NCBI GenBank assembly: GCA_946617655.1
Contig: CAMOKL010000004.1
Location: forward strand, 14,501 to 78,500
DNA length: 64,000 nt
Reading direction: 5' to 3'
Source: Anaeroplasma sp902783745
Lineage (GTDB): Bacteria > Bacillota_I > Bacilli_A > Acholeplasmatales > Anaeroplasmataceae
Shown here: piece by piece, positions 43,918-52,883 of the stretch
How positions within the stretch are numbered: position 1 is the stretch's first letter
Layout of the letters: each line of letters starts with the position of its first letter
Program-made: the position numbers and the translations under genes
The notes under the pieces: model-generated
What the model was told of the DNA's origin: nothing
Seen by the model: the letters and a program-made list of their open reading frames with translations, nothing else
The model's database searches: none

Positions 43918-44766
43918 TTATTTCTTATCAATTTCATCAGTCGATATATGAACTTCAGGTTTTTGATTTGTCTCTACTTTTTCAATAGTATCATTTAGAT
44001 TTGGATTTTCTTTTCTTAATTCCTCAAGCATTTCTTTTCTCAAATCTTCACGCATCTTATTTAAGTCTTTTTCTTTTAATTCATTTTCTTTTTTCATCTT
44101 TTCAGTCTTTTGTTTTATGAATACATTCCATACTTGAAGACCAATCATTAAAACGAAAATAATTATTAAAATAAAGAATATAAGATTTTTATTAATGCCA
44201 CCTGATAAAAAGCTCATAATACCTACCACCATTATAAATTTACCATAAAACATATCACCTGTTATAGGTTCACTATCTAGTGATATATTATTATCTCCTA
44301 ATGTGATTAAATAATTTTGACATTCAGGAGTAGTTTTAACTGAATAATAATAATTTATTTCATCAATCATATCATCATAAGATAGACCTGTAACTGATGG
44401 ATCATAAGATATTTTATCTTTTAATTCACCATTAGATACCTTACCTACTACTCTATGAATAATAAATTTTTCATTAGATTCTGAATAATATATTATTATA
44501 TCTCCTACTTTAGCATCATCATATTTAGCACCATGATATAGTACATAATCACCTGGGTCTATAGTAGGTTTCATAGATTCAGTTGGTACATATGATATAG
44601 ATAGATTAAATATGCTTGGTGGTTGATTATTTACATTACCAATTATTACTTTAATGGTAATGTAAATACAAAGGACTAACATTAATATACCAAGAATTGT
44701 ACCTATAATCATAGATTTAGAATTCTTTTTTCCTTTAACTTTGTTGTCCTTAATTTCATTGTTCAT
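43918..44766 (-). CDS. SipW/ER-type signal peptidase I, second copy
   Basis: The 282-residue protein has a membrane helix (about 18-44), the catalytic Ser64 in TESMKPTIDPGDYVLYH, and His104 in FIIHRVVGK where bacterial-type enzymes have Lys; this His is the mark of SipW/archaeal/ER-type signal peptidases. Box D/E appears as LGDNNISLDSEP. A second helix (about 190-212) is followed by a charged Lys/Glu coiled region. Last gene of the c-di-GMP-riboswitch unit; it probably processes the TT-AWF exported proteins. Confidence 0.88.
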   Translation of the reverse strand: MNNEIKDNKVKGKKNSKSMIIGTILGILMLVLCIYITIKVIIGNVNNQPPSIFNLSISYVPTESMKPTIDPGDYVLYHGAKYDDAKVGDIIIYYSESNEKFIIHRVVGKVSNGELKDKISYDPSVTGLSYDDMIDEINYYYSVKTTPECQNYLITLGDNNISLDSEPITGDMFYGKFIMVVGIMSFLSGGINKNLIFFILIIIFVLMIGLQVWNVFIKQKTEKMKKENELKEKDLNKMREDLRKEMLEELRKENPNLNDTIEKVETNQKPEVHISTDEIDKK

Positions 44767-44798
44767 AAAATCAACACCTTTAAAGTTCTAAATACAAA

Positions 44799-47279
44799 TT
44801 ATTGCTTCTTCTTAATAGAAATTGTAGGCTTCTTCTTTGGTTTATCAGAAATATCTTCAGCATTTGAAGATTCTTCTTCATCAAATAATCCATTTTCAGC
44901 CATTAGCTTATCTAATTCGTCATCACTTAAATCATCGATATCTGTATCTGAGATATTATCATGCTTATTAGACATAGCATCATCTATTGCTTTAGATTGT
45001 GCCTGTTGTTCTTCTTCAGGAGTCATTTCCTTTGGAGCCTCTTCTGATTTAGGTTCTTCTTTAGATTCTGGTGTAGGAGTATCTTCTACTTTCTTTTTAC
45101 CGAAGTTAGGGTTACCCTTCTTCTTTTCAGGCTTCTTTAATACAACATTAGATTTCTTTGGCTTATCTTCAACTAGAGGTTCAGTATTAACTTCTTCAGG
45201 CTGTGCATCTTCTATAGGAGCTTCTTTTGTATCATTTGTTGTACTTTCAACTACATCAGCTGATGCCATATCACCTTCGAAGTTTTGGTTCATTAATGCT
45301 TCAAGCTCTTCATCAGTCATTTCATCTAAATCCTTAGATGTATCTACTTTAGCCTTAGCTTTCTTCTTTGGCTGTGCTTTCTTTGGCTTTTCTTCTGACT
45401 TATCATCAGATGCCTTATCTTCTGCCTTCTTCTTAGCTACAACTTTCTTCTTTGGCTTTTCTTCTACTTCAGGTTCAGCTTGAGCTTGTACTTCAGGAGC
45501 CTGGTTTTCCATATCATTTTGTTTCATTAATGCTTCTAGTTCTTCATCAGATAAATCATCATATTCATCCTTACGTCTTACTGGAGCATTATCTTGGTTA
45601 GCAGCTTCAATTTGAGCTTGTTCAGCCTTTATAGCATCTTCACGTAATTTCTTTAAATATTCACGATTAGATTCCATTAATGGCTTCATAATATCAATTT
45701 CAGCCTGCTTTTCAGGTGAAATAGAAGTTCTAGCATATTCTTGTTCGATACGCTCGCGTTCTAATTCCTTCTGACGTGCTAACGCAGCCTCTTCTAGACG
45801 ACGCTTACGAGCTTCTCTCTTACGTTCACGTTCAAGTTCTGCAAGTCTCTTAGCTTCCATTCTTTGACGCTCACGTTCAAGTCTTTCTTGATCCTTCTGT
45901 TCTTTAACCTTAATCTTTTCTTGTAATTTCTCGATAATTCTATCGATATTCTTTTCTTCCTTACCCATTCTGGCAATGTTCATTTGCTTTGCCTGACGGA
46001 CAATCTTAAAAACCATTAGTCTACGACGTGCGTATTCTAACTGTTCATATAAATCTTTTGATTCTAATTCTTCATCTGTTACACCAAATGCCTTTGGATA
46101 GATTTGGTCTAACATATCAAGCATTTGACGATAAACAACACGTACAGATTCATTATACTTAGTACCAGTACGCTGAATTGCGTCTAGTGATTGTTCGAAA
46201 TACTCACTTGTTTGAGAAAGTAGTAATTCGTTCATTGTATAATCTTCTAGTGTCTTATTATCTGCTTCTAAGTTCATTTCAAGCTCTAAATCTTGATTTT
46301 CTTCAGGCTTTGGAGCTTTTACCTGTGGTAACTTCTTAGTAGCATAAATACCATCAATATTTCTATTTTTGATGAATGCAGTTAAGGCTAAAGCCATAAC
46401 CTCATTAACATCCTTATTGAAAATCTGAGTGAATTTGTAATTCTTTTCTTTTACATCAACGTTAGTTGCAATACCATCAACACGGTCAAGATATAACCAT
46501 AGACCATAACAAAGCTTGAAATCTGGGTTATGGATAATGATATTAGTCTTCATAATTGGAGGTAATACATCCTTAGCCTTAGCAAGAGCTCTCATGAATT
46601 CAGAATTCTTTAAGCCTTGGATATTTTGTCTTACCTGTAATAATCTTTGGTATTGTTCTTTTGTTGTCTCAACATCAGCAGTTAAGTCATTCTTAATTGC
46701 AACACCTAAATCAATAGTAACTTCTTGTCCTGATAACATGAATACGTTAGTTACTTGCATCTTTTCTGTTTCAAAAGATTCAAGTGAAACCTTCATTACT
46801 TCATATCTTCTTTCCAAGAATAATTCAATTCTTTTAACTAATGATTTAATGAATCTGTTTTCATAAATTGCTAATTCTTCTTCAGCGAATGTAGTTAATA
46901 CCTTAGATGGAATAACATCACCATTCTTAGCAATTTCTTTTATTAATTCAGTATGTGAAGCTAAATGTCTTACAGTATCAGAATTAACTTTACGAGCTTT
47001 TTCTACCGCAACTACATCATTTTCATATCTAATTGACTTCTTAGGATCACGCATGATTTTAAGAAGAGCTGGATATACTGATTCAATAGTATCAAGGAAG
47101 CTCATGTCAAAGTTTCTTATTTCTGATTGTGACTTATTAAATATTGTTTTTTGGCCTGCCTTAACTCTTTGGTAAATATAGTTACCATAAGGGTCTGCTG
47201 TAGTTTCGTTTTCGATTTCAGCATATATTTTGGCATAATAATTTGTTAAATCGTCATTAGTATAATTAGATTTTGCCAT
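44799..47279 (-). CDS. DUF2357-type protein with acidic repeat tail, partner of the McrB-like ATPase
   Basis: Soluble, 826 residues. The DUF2357 core is near residues 95-330 (AEEELAIYENRFIKSLVKRIELFLERRYEVM), the family found beside McrB-type AAA+ ATPases. Residues about 440-540 form a long Arg/Glu coiled coil. The tail is Lys/Glu/Pro-rich and contains the motif DLSDEELEALM three times in close variants (about 578, 655 and 787: DEELEALMKQN, DEELEALMNQN, DDELDKLMAEN). It lies 49 bases from the AAA+ gene. Unlike restriction partners, it shows no nuclease motif. Function is unknown. Confidence 0.75.
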   Translation of the reverse strand: MAKSNYTNDDLTNYYAKIYAEIENETTADPYGNYIYQRVKAGQKTIFNKSQSEIRNFDMSFLDTIESVYPALLKIMRDPKKSIRYENDVVAVEKARKVNSDTVRHLASHTELIKEIAKNGDVIPSKVLTTFAEEELAIYENRFIKSLVKRIELFLERRYEVMKVSLESFETEKMQVTNVFMLSGQEVTIDLGVAIKNDLTADVETTKEQYQRLLQVRQNIQGLKNSEFMRALAKAKDVLPPIMKTNIIIHNPDFKLCYGLWLYLDRVDGIATNVDVKEKNYKFTQIFNKDVNEVMALALTAFIKNRNIDGIYATKKLPQVKAPKPEENQDLELEMNLEADNKTLEDYTMNELLLSQTSEYFEQSLDAIQRTGTKYNESVRVVYRQMLDMLDQIYPKAFGVTDEELESKDLYEQLEYARRRLMVFKIVRQAKQMNIARMGKEEKNIDRIIEKLQEKIKVKEQKDQERLERERQRMEAKRLAELERERKREARKRRLEEAALARQKELERERIEQEYARTSISPEKQAEIDIMKPLMESNREYLKKLREDAIKAEQAQIEAANQDNAPVRRKDEYDDLSDEELEALMKQNDMENQAPEVQAQAEPEVEEKPKKKVVAKKKAEDKASDDKSEEKPKKAQPKKKAKAKVDTSKDLDEMTDEELEALMNQNFEGDMASADVVESTTNDTKEAPIEDAQPEEVNTEPLVEDKPKKSNVVLKKPEKKKGNPNFGKKKVEDTPTPESKEEPKSEEAPKEMTPEEEQQAQSKAIDDAMSNKHDNISDTDIDDLSDDELDKLMAENGLFDEEESSNAEDISDKPKKKPTISIKKKQ

Positions 47280-47328
47280 GAAACCACCCCAATTAGTAAT
47301 GATTTTATAGTATTAAAGGCTACTATAA

Positions 47329-48873
47329 TTACTGCATCTTCTTTAAATCTTGAATGAAATCTTTAGATACCTTAAATTCTTCCTTACCGAATAAACGGTC
47401 AAGTAATAATGTTAATTCATCTAATTCTGTCTTTAAGAAAGTTAAGTTTAACATTTCAAACTTTCTTAAAATCTTTGTTGTTAACATATAGTCAAGGGCT
47501 TCAAATTCACTGAATCCACATGCCATATAAACTGGTACGAATAATCTGATCTGCTTCATAATACGGTTACCGAATGCGATCTTGAACTTATCTTGAATGA
47601 AGTTATCAAGTTCTTGGAATGCATTTGATGCGATTTCAGATAAATTGTATCCTGATTGAGTTCTCTTAAATAAATCATCTAAGTATTCGAATGTCATTGA
47701 AATAGGCTCTGTATATGGAGCATCAATGAATTCTGCTTTTTTGTTAATTTGAATTGCAACAGCACGGTCGTAAACCTTATCTGTAATAGTGAATGTAGAG
47801 TCATCCTTGTTGGCTGTACCAACGAACCAAATGTTTTGTGGTATTAATAATTTACCATTAATTAAGTTCTTAGGGTCAGTAGGTTCAGATACTGGAACTA
47901 AGTCAATCTTCCATTCATTAGCATCTGGCATTTCCATTACTGATAAGAATTCTGCGAAATAATACTCGATACGTGCTAGGTTCATTTCATCTAGTACTGT
48001 GATATTAATTGTGTCTGAATAAGAAGCTTCATAAACACTTCTTAAGAAGTCTGTTTCATTGAATCTCTTTGTGAATTCGTTTAAGTAACCTAATAATTCA
48101 GCACGGTCACGCCATGAAGGCTGTACAGAAATAATCTTTGTATCATTTTGGAAGAACTTACCCATTGCATAAGGAAGGGAAGTCTTACCTGTACCTGAGA
48201 TACCTTCTAGGATAGCTACTTTAGAAGTTGCCATACCAGCGATAAATCTAGCGATAATATCTCTTGAATAATACAAATGTAATTGTGATGCTGCGAAGTT
48301 AATGAATCTATCAACTAATTCTGATAATCCAATCATATCAGATTGATTCATAACTGTAATCTTTGGATTTTCTTCAGCTAATTGGTCAACTTGAATAAGC
48401 TTAGAGAATCTAGAGTTAACATCTACACCCTTCTTCTTAGCACCAGAACCATCATAATCTGCAGCACCTTGAGTACCAGCACCGATTTGTGAAACTCTCA
48501 TTGCTAAGATCTTATTCTTTTCATCGATTAGTTCAACAACCTTTTGGTTTAATAATGATACTTCTTCAACTAAAGCATCCTTATCAACTTCACGCTTTAC
48601 GAACTTAACATATCTTCTTACTAACTGATATAATAATACAATTAATAATCCAATAAAACCGATATTAATAATTAATACTAGTATGAATGCAATATAGTCT
48701 AATGCATTCCAAGATCCAATGGCATCTCCAATTGCTGGAAAATAACCGTCTGCATTCCACCAGTCACCATAAAATACCTTTACGATGATGGAAATGTGAG
48801 CAATGAACCACTCACAAATGTTATTCCATAGATCTCCTAAAAATTGTACATAATATTGTGCAAATCCGCTCAT
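47329..48873 (-). CDS. Membrane-anchored McrB-like AAA+ ATPase
   Basis: The 514-residue protein has a membrane helix (about 58-82), a short coiled coil (about 98-125), then an AAA+ domain with Walker A GISGTGKTS (224-232), Walker B LDEMNLARIEYYF (near 294-306, McrB-style LDEMNL), sensor GTANKDDST and the arginine-rich QPSWRDRAELLGY block. McrB family members normally assemble with a nuclease (McrC); here a DUF2357 protein follows and the gene is in an operon with signal peptidases and surface proteins, which is unexpected. I infer a membrane remodelling or assembly ATPase. Confidence 0.85.
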   Translation of the reverse strand: MSGFAQYYVQFLGDLWNNICEWFIAHISIIVKVFYGDWWNADGYFPAIGDAIGSWNALDYIAFILVLIINIGFIGLLIVLLYQLVRRYVKFVKREVDKDALVEEVSLLNQKVVELIDEKNKILAMRVSQIGAGTQGAADYDGSGAKKKGVDVNSRFSKLIQVDQLAEENPKITVMNQSDMIGLSELVDRFINFAASQLHLYYSRDIIARFIAGMATSKVAILEGISGTGKTSLPYAMGKFFQNDTKIISVQPSWRDRAELLGYLNEFTKRFNETDFLRSVYEASYSDTINITVLDEMNLARIEYYFAEFLSVMEMPDANEWKIDLVPVSEPTDPKNLINGKLLIPQNIWFVGTANKDDSTFTITDKVYDRAVAIQINKKAEFIDAPYTEPISMTFEYLDDLFKRTQSGYNLSEIASNAFQELDNFIQDKFKIAFGNRIMKQIRLFVPVYMACGFSEFEALDYMLTTKILRKFEMLNLTFLKTELDELTLLLDRLFGKEEFKVSKDFIQDLKKMQ

Positions 48874-48941
48874 ATTATCGTTCCCCGTTTCTTTGAATAT
48901 AAATACTAAGTTTGCCCCATACTATGTATGAGGCTTCTTAA

Positions 48942-50414
48942 TTATTCACTCTTTTTTGTAGTCTTTTTAGCTGTGCTCTTTTTAGCACCAGTCTTTGTAG
49001 AAGTTGTTTTCTTTTCAGTAGTTGACTTCTTTGTAGTACTTCTAGTCTTCTTAGGCTTTTCTTCTACAGGAGCCTCATCTTCTTCTAATGCAGGATGACT
49101 TGCATCATCTTCTTGCTTAGTTTCTTCTACTTCACTTTCTACTGGAGTTTCTTCAACTGAAGTCTCTTCAGTTTGAGTTTCTTCATGTGTTTCTACTTCA
49201 TCTTCTTGAGGTTTTGTAACATCTTCTACCTCATTAACATTATTATCTTCTTCTACTTCAGGTAAAACTTCTTCTTCAACAACTGTTTCTTCTTGATTAT
49301 TTTCAGTTTCAACTGGAGCATCAAGAGTTTCGTTATTATCTTCTACAGGAGTATCTTCTTCTACTGTAGGAACAGTTTCTTCTTGAGTGTTTTCTTCTAC
49401 TACTTCTTCATTTGCTAAAGAATTATTATCTTCTTTTATTTCTTCCTTAACATCATTTTCTACTTCTTTAATATCATCATTTGCAACATCATTTGCAACA
49501 ATTACTGGTGCAGTATCAACATTTGCTCTTGCAATTGATTCATCCTTAATTTGTTGAGCTCTTAATTCAGCAAGTAATTCTTGCTTCATTCTTTCACGCT
49601 CTGCTTCCATATCAATAGGTTGATTAGAAACTACCTTACCATCCTTTGTAATTCCTCTCTTTTCATTTCTATAATCCATGAAATTCTTAATTACAAAGAA
49701 AATTTCAATTATTAACAATACTGCTACTGGGAATACAAAATATAATAACCAGTTGTTACGGATATTATCAGCAACTTTACCGCCACCATACCAAACATCA
49801 TTAACTTTTCCATATATCGTATTTAAATTTGATTCACCAAACACCTGAATATCATCAGAAGCTTCTAAATCATATATCTGATCCTTAGTGTGGCTAGAAA
49901 CCCATGCATCATCAAATACACCCTTATTTACAGCTATCATATCACCTTCAGTATATAATTTAACTATTTTATTATCAGCATTTTTTAAAATATATACTAT
50001 TCTGTGGGTATTATAAATTTTTTGTCCATCTTTTTCATCTTGGAATGTAACAACATCACCAACTTGTAATTCTTGTCTTTTAGAATCGTTTAAGATGTTT
50101 ACAATTACTAAATCACCAATACTAAATTGTTTAATTTTATAATCATTATAATCAGATTTAACCGAAATAATAGCCGATGATGAAGCTTCCATTGAGTTAG
50201 ATTGTACAGATAAGAATCCTGTACCAAATATATTTGGAATACCATTCTTACCAGCACCTGCATTTATATTCGCAATAGAAAGTAAGAATAAAAATACTAG
50301 TACTGAATAAAATACTATATTACCAGCTATCTTTAAACCCAAGAACACTTTTTGCTTAGGTGTCTTCTTAGGCTTTTCTTTTTTAATATCATTTTGAATA
50401 TTAGTTTCTTGCAT
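48942..50414 (-). CDS. SipW-type signal peptidase I with long acidic tail
   Basis: The 490-residue protein has an N-terminal helix (about 28-50), Ser74 in QSNSMEAS, His137 in YNTHRIVYIL (His in place of Lys), and a GDMIAVNKG block. A second helix (about 215-236) is followed by 230 residues of Glu/Val/Thr-rich disordered tail ending in a Lys/Thr/Ser basic stretch. The tail carries SHPALEEDE, as at the end of the TPR protein (24701-26074). The first two genes after the exported proteins are thus a peptidase and the AAA+ machine. The domain order suggests the tail lies in the cytoplasm. Confidence 0.85.
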   Translation of the reverse strand: MQETNIQNDIKKEKPKKTPKQKVFLGLKIAGNIVFYSVLVFLFLLSIANINAGAGKNGIPNIFGTGFLSVQSNSMEASSSAIISVKSDYNDYKIKQFSIGDLVIVNILNDSKRQELQVGDVVTFQDEKDGQKIYNTHRIVYILKNADNKIVKLYTEGDMIAVNKGVFDDAWVSSHTKDQIYDLEASDDIQVFGESNLNTIYGKVNDVWYGGGKVADNIRNNWLLYFVFPVAVLLIIEIFFVIKNFMDYRNEKRGITKDGKVVSNQPIDMEAERERMKQELLAELRAQQIKDESIARANVDTAPVIVANDVANDDIKEVENDVKEEIKEDNNSLANEEVVEENTQEETVPTVEEDTPVEDNNETLDAPVETENNQEETVVEEEVLPEVEEDNNVNEVEDVTKPQEDEVETHEETQTEETSVEETPVESEVEETKQEDDASHPALEEDEAPVEEKPKKTRSTTKKSTTEKKTTSTKTGAKKSTAKKTTKKSE

Positions 50415-50459
50415 AAAATCACTAATCCTTTCCCAAACGACAAACCATAGTATATTAAT

Positions 50460-50489
50460 ATTTTACCATAATCCCAATTAAAATAACAA
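50460..50489 (-). promoter_or_regulatory. Possible internal promoter before the peptidase/AAA+ genes
   Basis: TTGTTA (50484-50489) and TAAAAT (50460-50465) with an 18-base spacer. Together with the hairpin at 50568 it would let the machinery genes be expressed separately from the exported proteins. Confidence 0.4.
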
Positions 50490-50567
50490 ATTTTTTTTAT
50501 AGTATAACCATATTGTTATTTTATTTAATAAAGCGAACTAATAGTTTTTCGTTTTATTAAATAAAAT

Positions 50568-50597
50568 AAAAGCCATAAAGTCTCCCTTATGGCTTTT
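50568..50597 (-). terminator. Intra-operon terminator after the exported-protein genes
   Basis: The stem AAAAGCCATAA/TTATGGCTTTT with an 8-base loop lies about 20 bases after the stop at 50615. The T-run on the minus strand is short (TTTTATTTTATTT), so partial read-through is likely. Confidence 0.7.
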
Positions 50598-50614
50598 AAG
50601 TCATAATTTATGAG

Positions 50615-51775
50615 TTAAATATCTTCATCAGCGGTAAATGTCAAGTTAAGTGTTGTTGGTTTTTGATCAATACCAAATAAACAATCAGAATCCCAACCCT
50701 CAGCCCAAAAGTAAACTGTTACTTTAACTTTAGTTTGTACTCCTGAATGAACACCTAAGAAATTACCTGATTCTAACTCTGAATTACTAGCTTTCGCTCT
50801 AATTTCTCGGTTTTCGTTTGTAATTTCTAAATCATTTACGCCTCTGTTGACTGCGTTTGAAAGACATTCTTCAAAATATTCTTTTTTTCCTGTGTAAATA
50901 CTATTTTTTAAATATGGACGAATAACTAGAAGTTCTTTTAAAGCTGTATTTCTTTCTTCTTCTAATATGCCACCTAAACTATATGAACCGTCTTCACTTA
51001 ATGCTGGTTCTTGTGTACCACCTTGATAGATTTTCAAATCATTAGGTTCAGCATTATCGTTGTATTCAGCATTTATGTCAAGTGGACTAAAAATTTCAAA
51101 AGCAAACCTCATTGCATTAGCTGAATTTACAGTATAAACATTAGGTAAACTCTTTAATATAGTATTTTTAGGGTTGTCTTCTAACCCTATAAATGGATTA
51201 CCATTAGAAAAGTTGAAATCAGCTAAAGTACCAACTAAAGTATTCTCCAATTCTGTCATTAAAATTGGTGCATTAATCTCAGTTGTTTCAAGATTAATAC
51301 CTTCTTTAGTATCTACAGAAAAATATAAATCAAATTTATAGTAACCAATAGTATCAATCATACTAAGATAATCTCTTTGTTTGTAATCAATAGCCTGGAA
51401 AGATGTAAGCTTATTATCGCTTACTGTAGTAGTTAAAGGTGTTAAAGTTAGTTTAGAGAATATCGTCTCTATTGAATTATCATCCTGGCCATCAATATAT
51501 GAAGAATATTCACTAGAGTTTTTTCTATTCTTAAGAATTTGTCTTTCTATTTCAATTGTATCAACAGCTTCACCAAATGTGCCATTTTTGCCACTGCCTG
51601 AAATTGTTAAATAATAATTAGCTTTAGTTTCTTGTATTTTAAGATTCATCTCAAAATTAGAAACACTAGCATAAGTGAAGATACCAACCCATGCGAAAGT
51701 AGTGGCAATCATAGTAATCAAAACTACTACGCTAGTTAGTAAGCTAATTATTATTTTTTTGCTTAAACCTCGCAC
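50615..51775 (-). CDS. Exported TasA/camelysin-like surface protein (paralogue E)
   Basis: GTG 51775 after AAGGAGG; 386 residues. The signal region LLTSVVVLITMIATTFAWVG has the TTFAW end expected for SipW-type cleavage. The middle has NSANAMRFAFEIF. The C-terminal block is YFWAEGWDSDCLFGID, then a beta strand, shared with the other four proteins. No cell-wall sorting motif or lipobox. Likely a structural subunit of a fibre or matrix; the fold is not recognised beyond the signal type. Confidence 0.75.
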   Translation of the reverse strand: MRGLSKKIIISLLTSVVVLITMIATTFAWVGIFTYASVSNFEMNLKIQETKANYYLTISGSGKNGTFGEAVDTIEIERQILKNRKNSSEYSSYIDGQDDNSIETIFSKLTLTPLTTTVSDNKLTSFQAIDYKQRDYLSMIDTIGYYKFDLYFSVDTKEGINLETTEINAPILMTELENTLVGTLADFNFSNGNPFIGLEDNPKNTILKSLPNVYTVNSANAMRFAFEIFSPLDINAEYNDNAEPNDLKIYQGGTQEPALSEDGSYSLGGILEEERNTALKELLVIRPYLKNSIYTGKKEYFEECLSNAVNRGVNDLEITNENREIRAKASNSELESGNFLGVHSGVQTKVKVTVYFWAEGWDSDCLFGIDQKPTTLNLTFTADEDI

Positions 51776-51821
51776 GGGTTGTTTTCCTCCTTCTTAATAA
51801 AATATAAAGTTACTTTATATT

Positions 51822-52829
51822 TTAGCCGTTATTATTAGCCTTCTTTTCGATACCTTGGAATTCCATATCTAATGCAAATGTTTGTTGACGACATGCATCG
51901 AAACACATCTTATCCCAACCATCAAGATAAATATCGAATCTTACCATTAAGATACTATCTAATCCGCCAGCGTTAGCACCAGCTCCTGTAGAAAGACTAA
52001 ATACATAATCACCCTTTGCGAATGTAGCAATATCAGTTACAGAATCTTCTGAAGATAAAAGTGTTTCACTAATTTTTGTATTTTTAACATTATTATAATA
52101 TGTATGTGCATTAGCATCAGCACCTGTATTTGTACCCTTACCTGGAGCATTTTGACCATCTGTCTTTGCAGCAATTGAATCACAAGAATAAGCTGTTCTA
52201 GTTGCTTCATCATCAGTTGCTAATAATGGTGATGCTGTAGCACTTGCAGCAACTTCTGTGCCATTACCAATTGTTACAACAACATTTGTTGCGTATAACA
52301 TATCTACATAGTAAGTGTTACCACCAGCTCCTGTACCTTCAGCTAAAACTGACTTAGTAGGTAAAGATGCGCCAGTAGTTGTATTTCTTAAATCAAACTT
52401 CTTTACTTGAACATTTAAATCTGCTGAAGAACCTGACTTGAAATATACATAGAATGAAATATATCCATCAGAAGCTGTAGTACCACCAGTAACTGCACCA
52501 CCTTCCTTATTTTCATTTGGACTCCAAGTATAATACTTACCAGCCTCTAAAGCTGAGTTATTAGTCTTAACTTTTGTACCAGCATATGCAACTGGATCTA
52601 AAGTTACTGCTGATGTATCTACATCAATTTGAGCACCCCAATGACCAACCTTTGCAGAATCAGAGATTAGTAATAATGTTGCATCTTTTTCATTTGTCTT
52701 ACCTGTAATACCTTCAGCCTTAACTGTATCGTTTGAAGTATACCAAGCGAATGTTGTTGAAACTAATGTTGTTGCACAAGCTGCTAAAGCTGCGCATGAT
52801 AAACCTAATTTTAAACCTAATTTTCTCAT
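51822..52829 (-). CDS. Exported TasA/camelysin-like surface protein (paralogue D)
   Basis: 335 residues. Signal segment ALAACATTLVSTTFAWYTSN (TTFAW). The body is Ala/Thr/Gly-rich with few charged residues and ends with YLDGWDKMCFDACRQQ, a close variant of the shared EGWDxDC block; it also has YYNNVKNTKISETLL, matching blocks in paralogues B and C. Ser/Thr/Gly-rich composition suggests the major subunit. Ribosome site GGAG is present. Confidence 0.75.
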   Translation of the reverse strand: MRKLGLKLGLSCAALAACATTLVSTTFAWYTSNDTVKAEGITGKTNEKDATLLLISDSAKVGHWGAQIDVDTSAVTLDPVAYAGTKVKTNNSALEAGKYYTWSPNENKEGGAVTGGTTASDGYISFYVYFKSGSSADLNVQVKKFDLRNTTTGASLPTKSVLAEGTGAGGNTYYVDMLYATNVVVTIGNGTEVAASATASPLLATDDEATRTAYSCDSIAAKTDGQNAPGKGTNTGADANAHTYYNNVKNTKISETLLSSEDSVTDIATFAKGDYVFSLSTGAGANAGGLDSILMVRFDIYLDGWDKMCFDACRQQTFALDMEFQGIEKKANNNG

Positions 52830-52883
52830 AATTTTTTCTCCTTTTATTTTTTTTATTTTTTTAGATTTTTTTGACTAATTTTT

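Noticed and set aside
44799..48873. McrBC restriction system
   Set aside because: The ATPase is membrane-anchored, the partner has no visible nuclease motif, and the genes lie inside an operon of signal peptidases and exported proteins.
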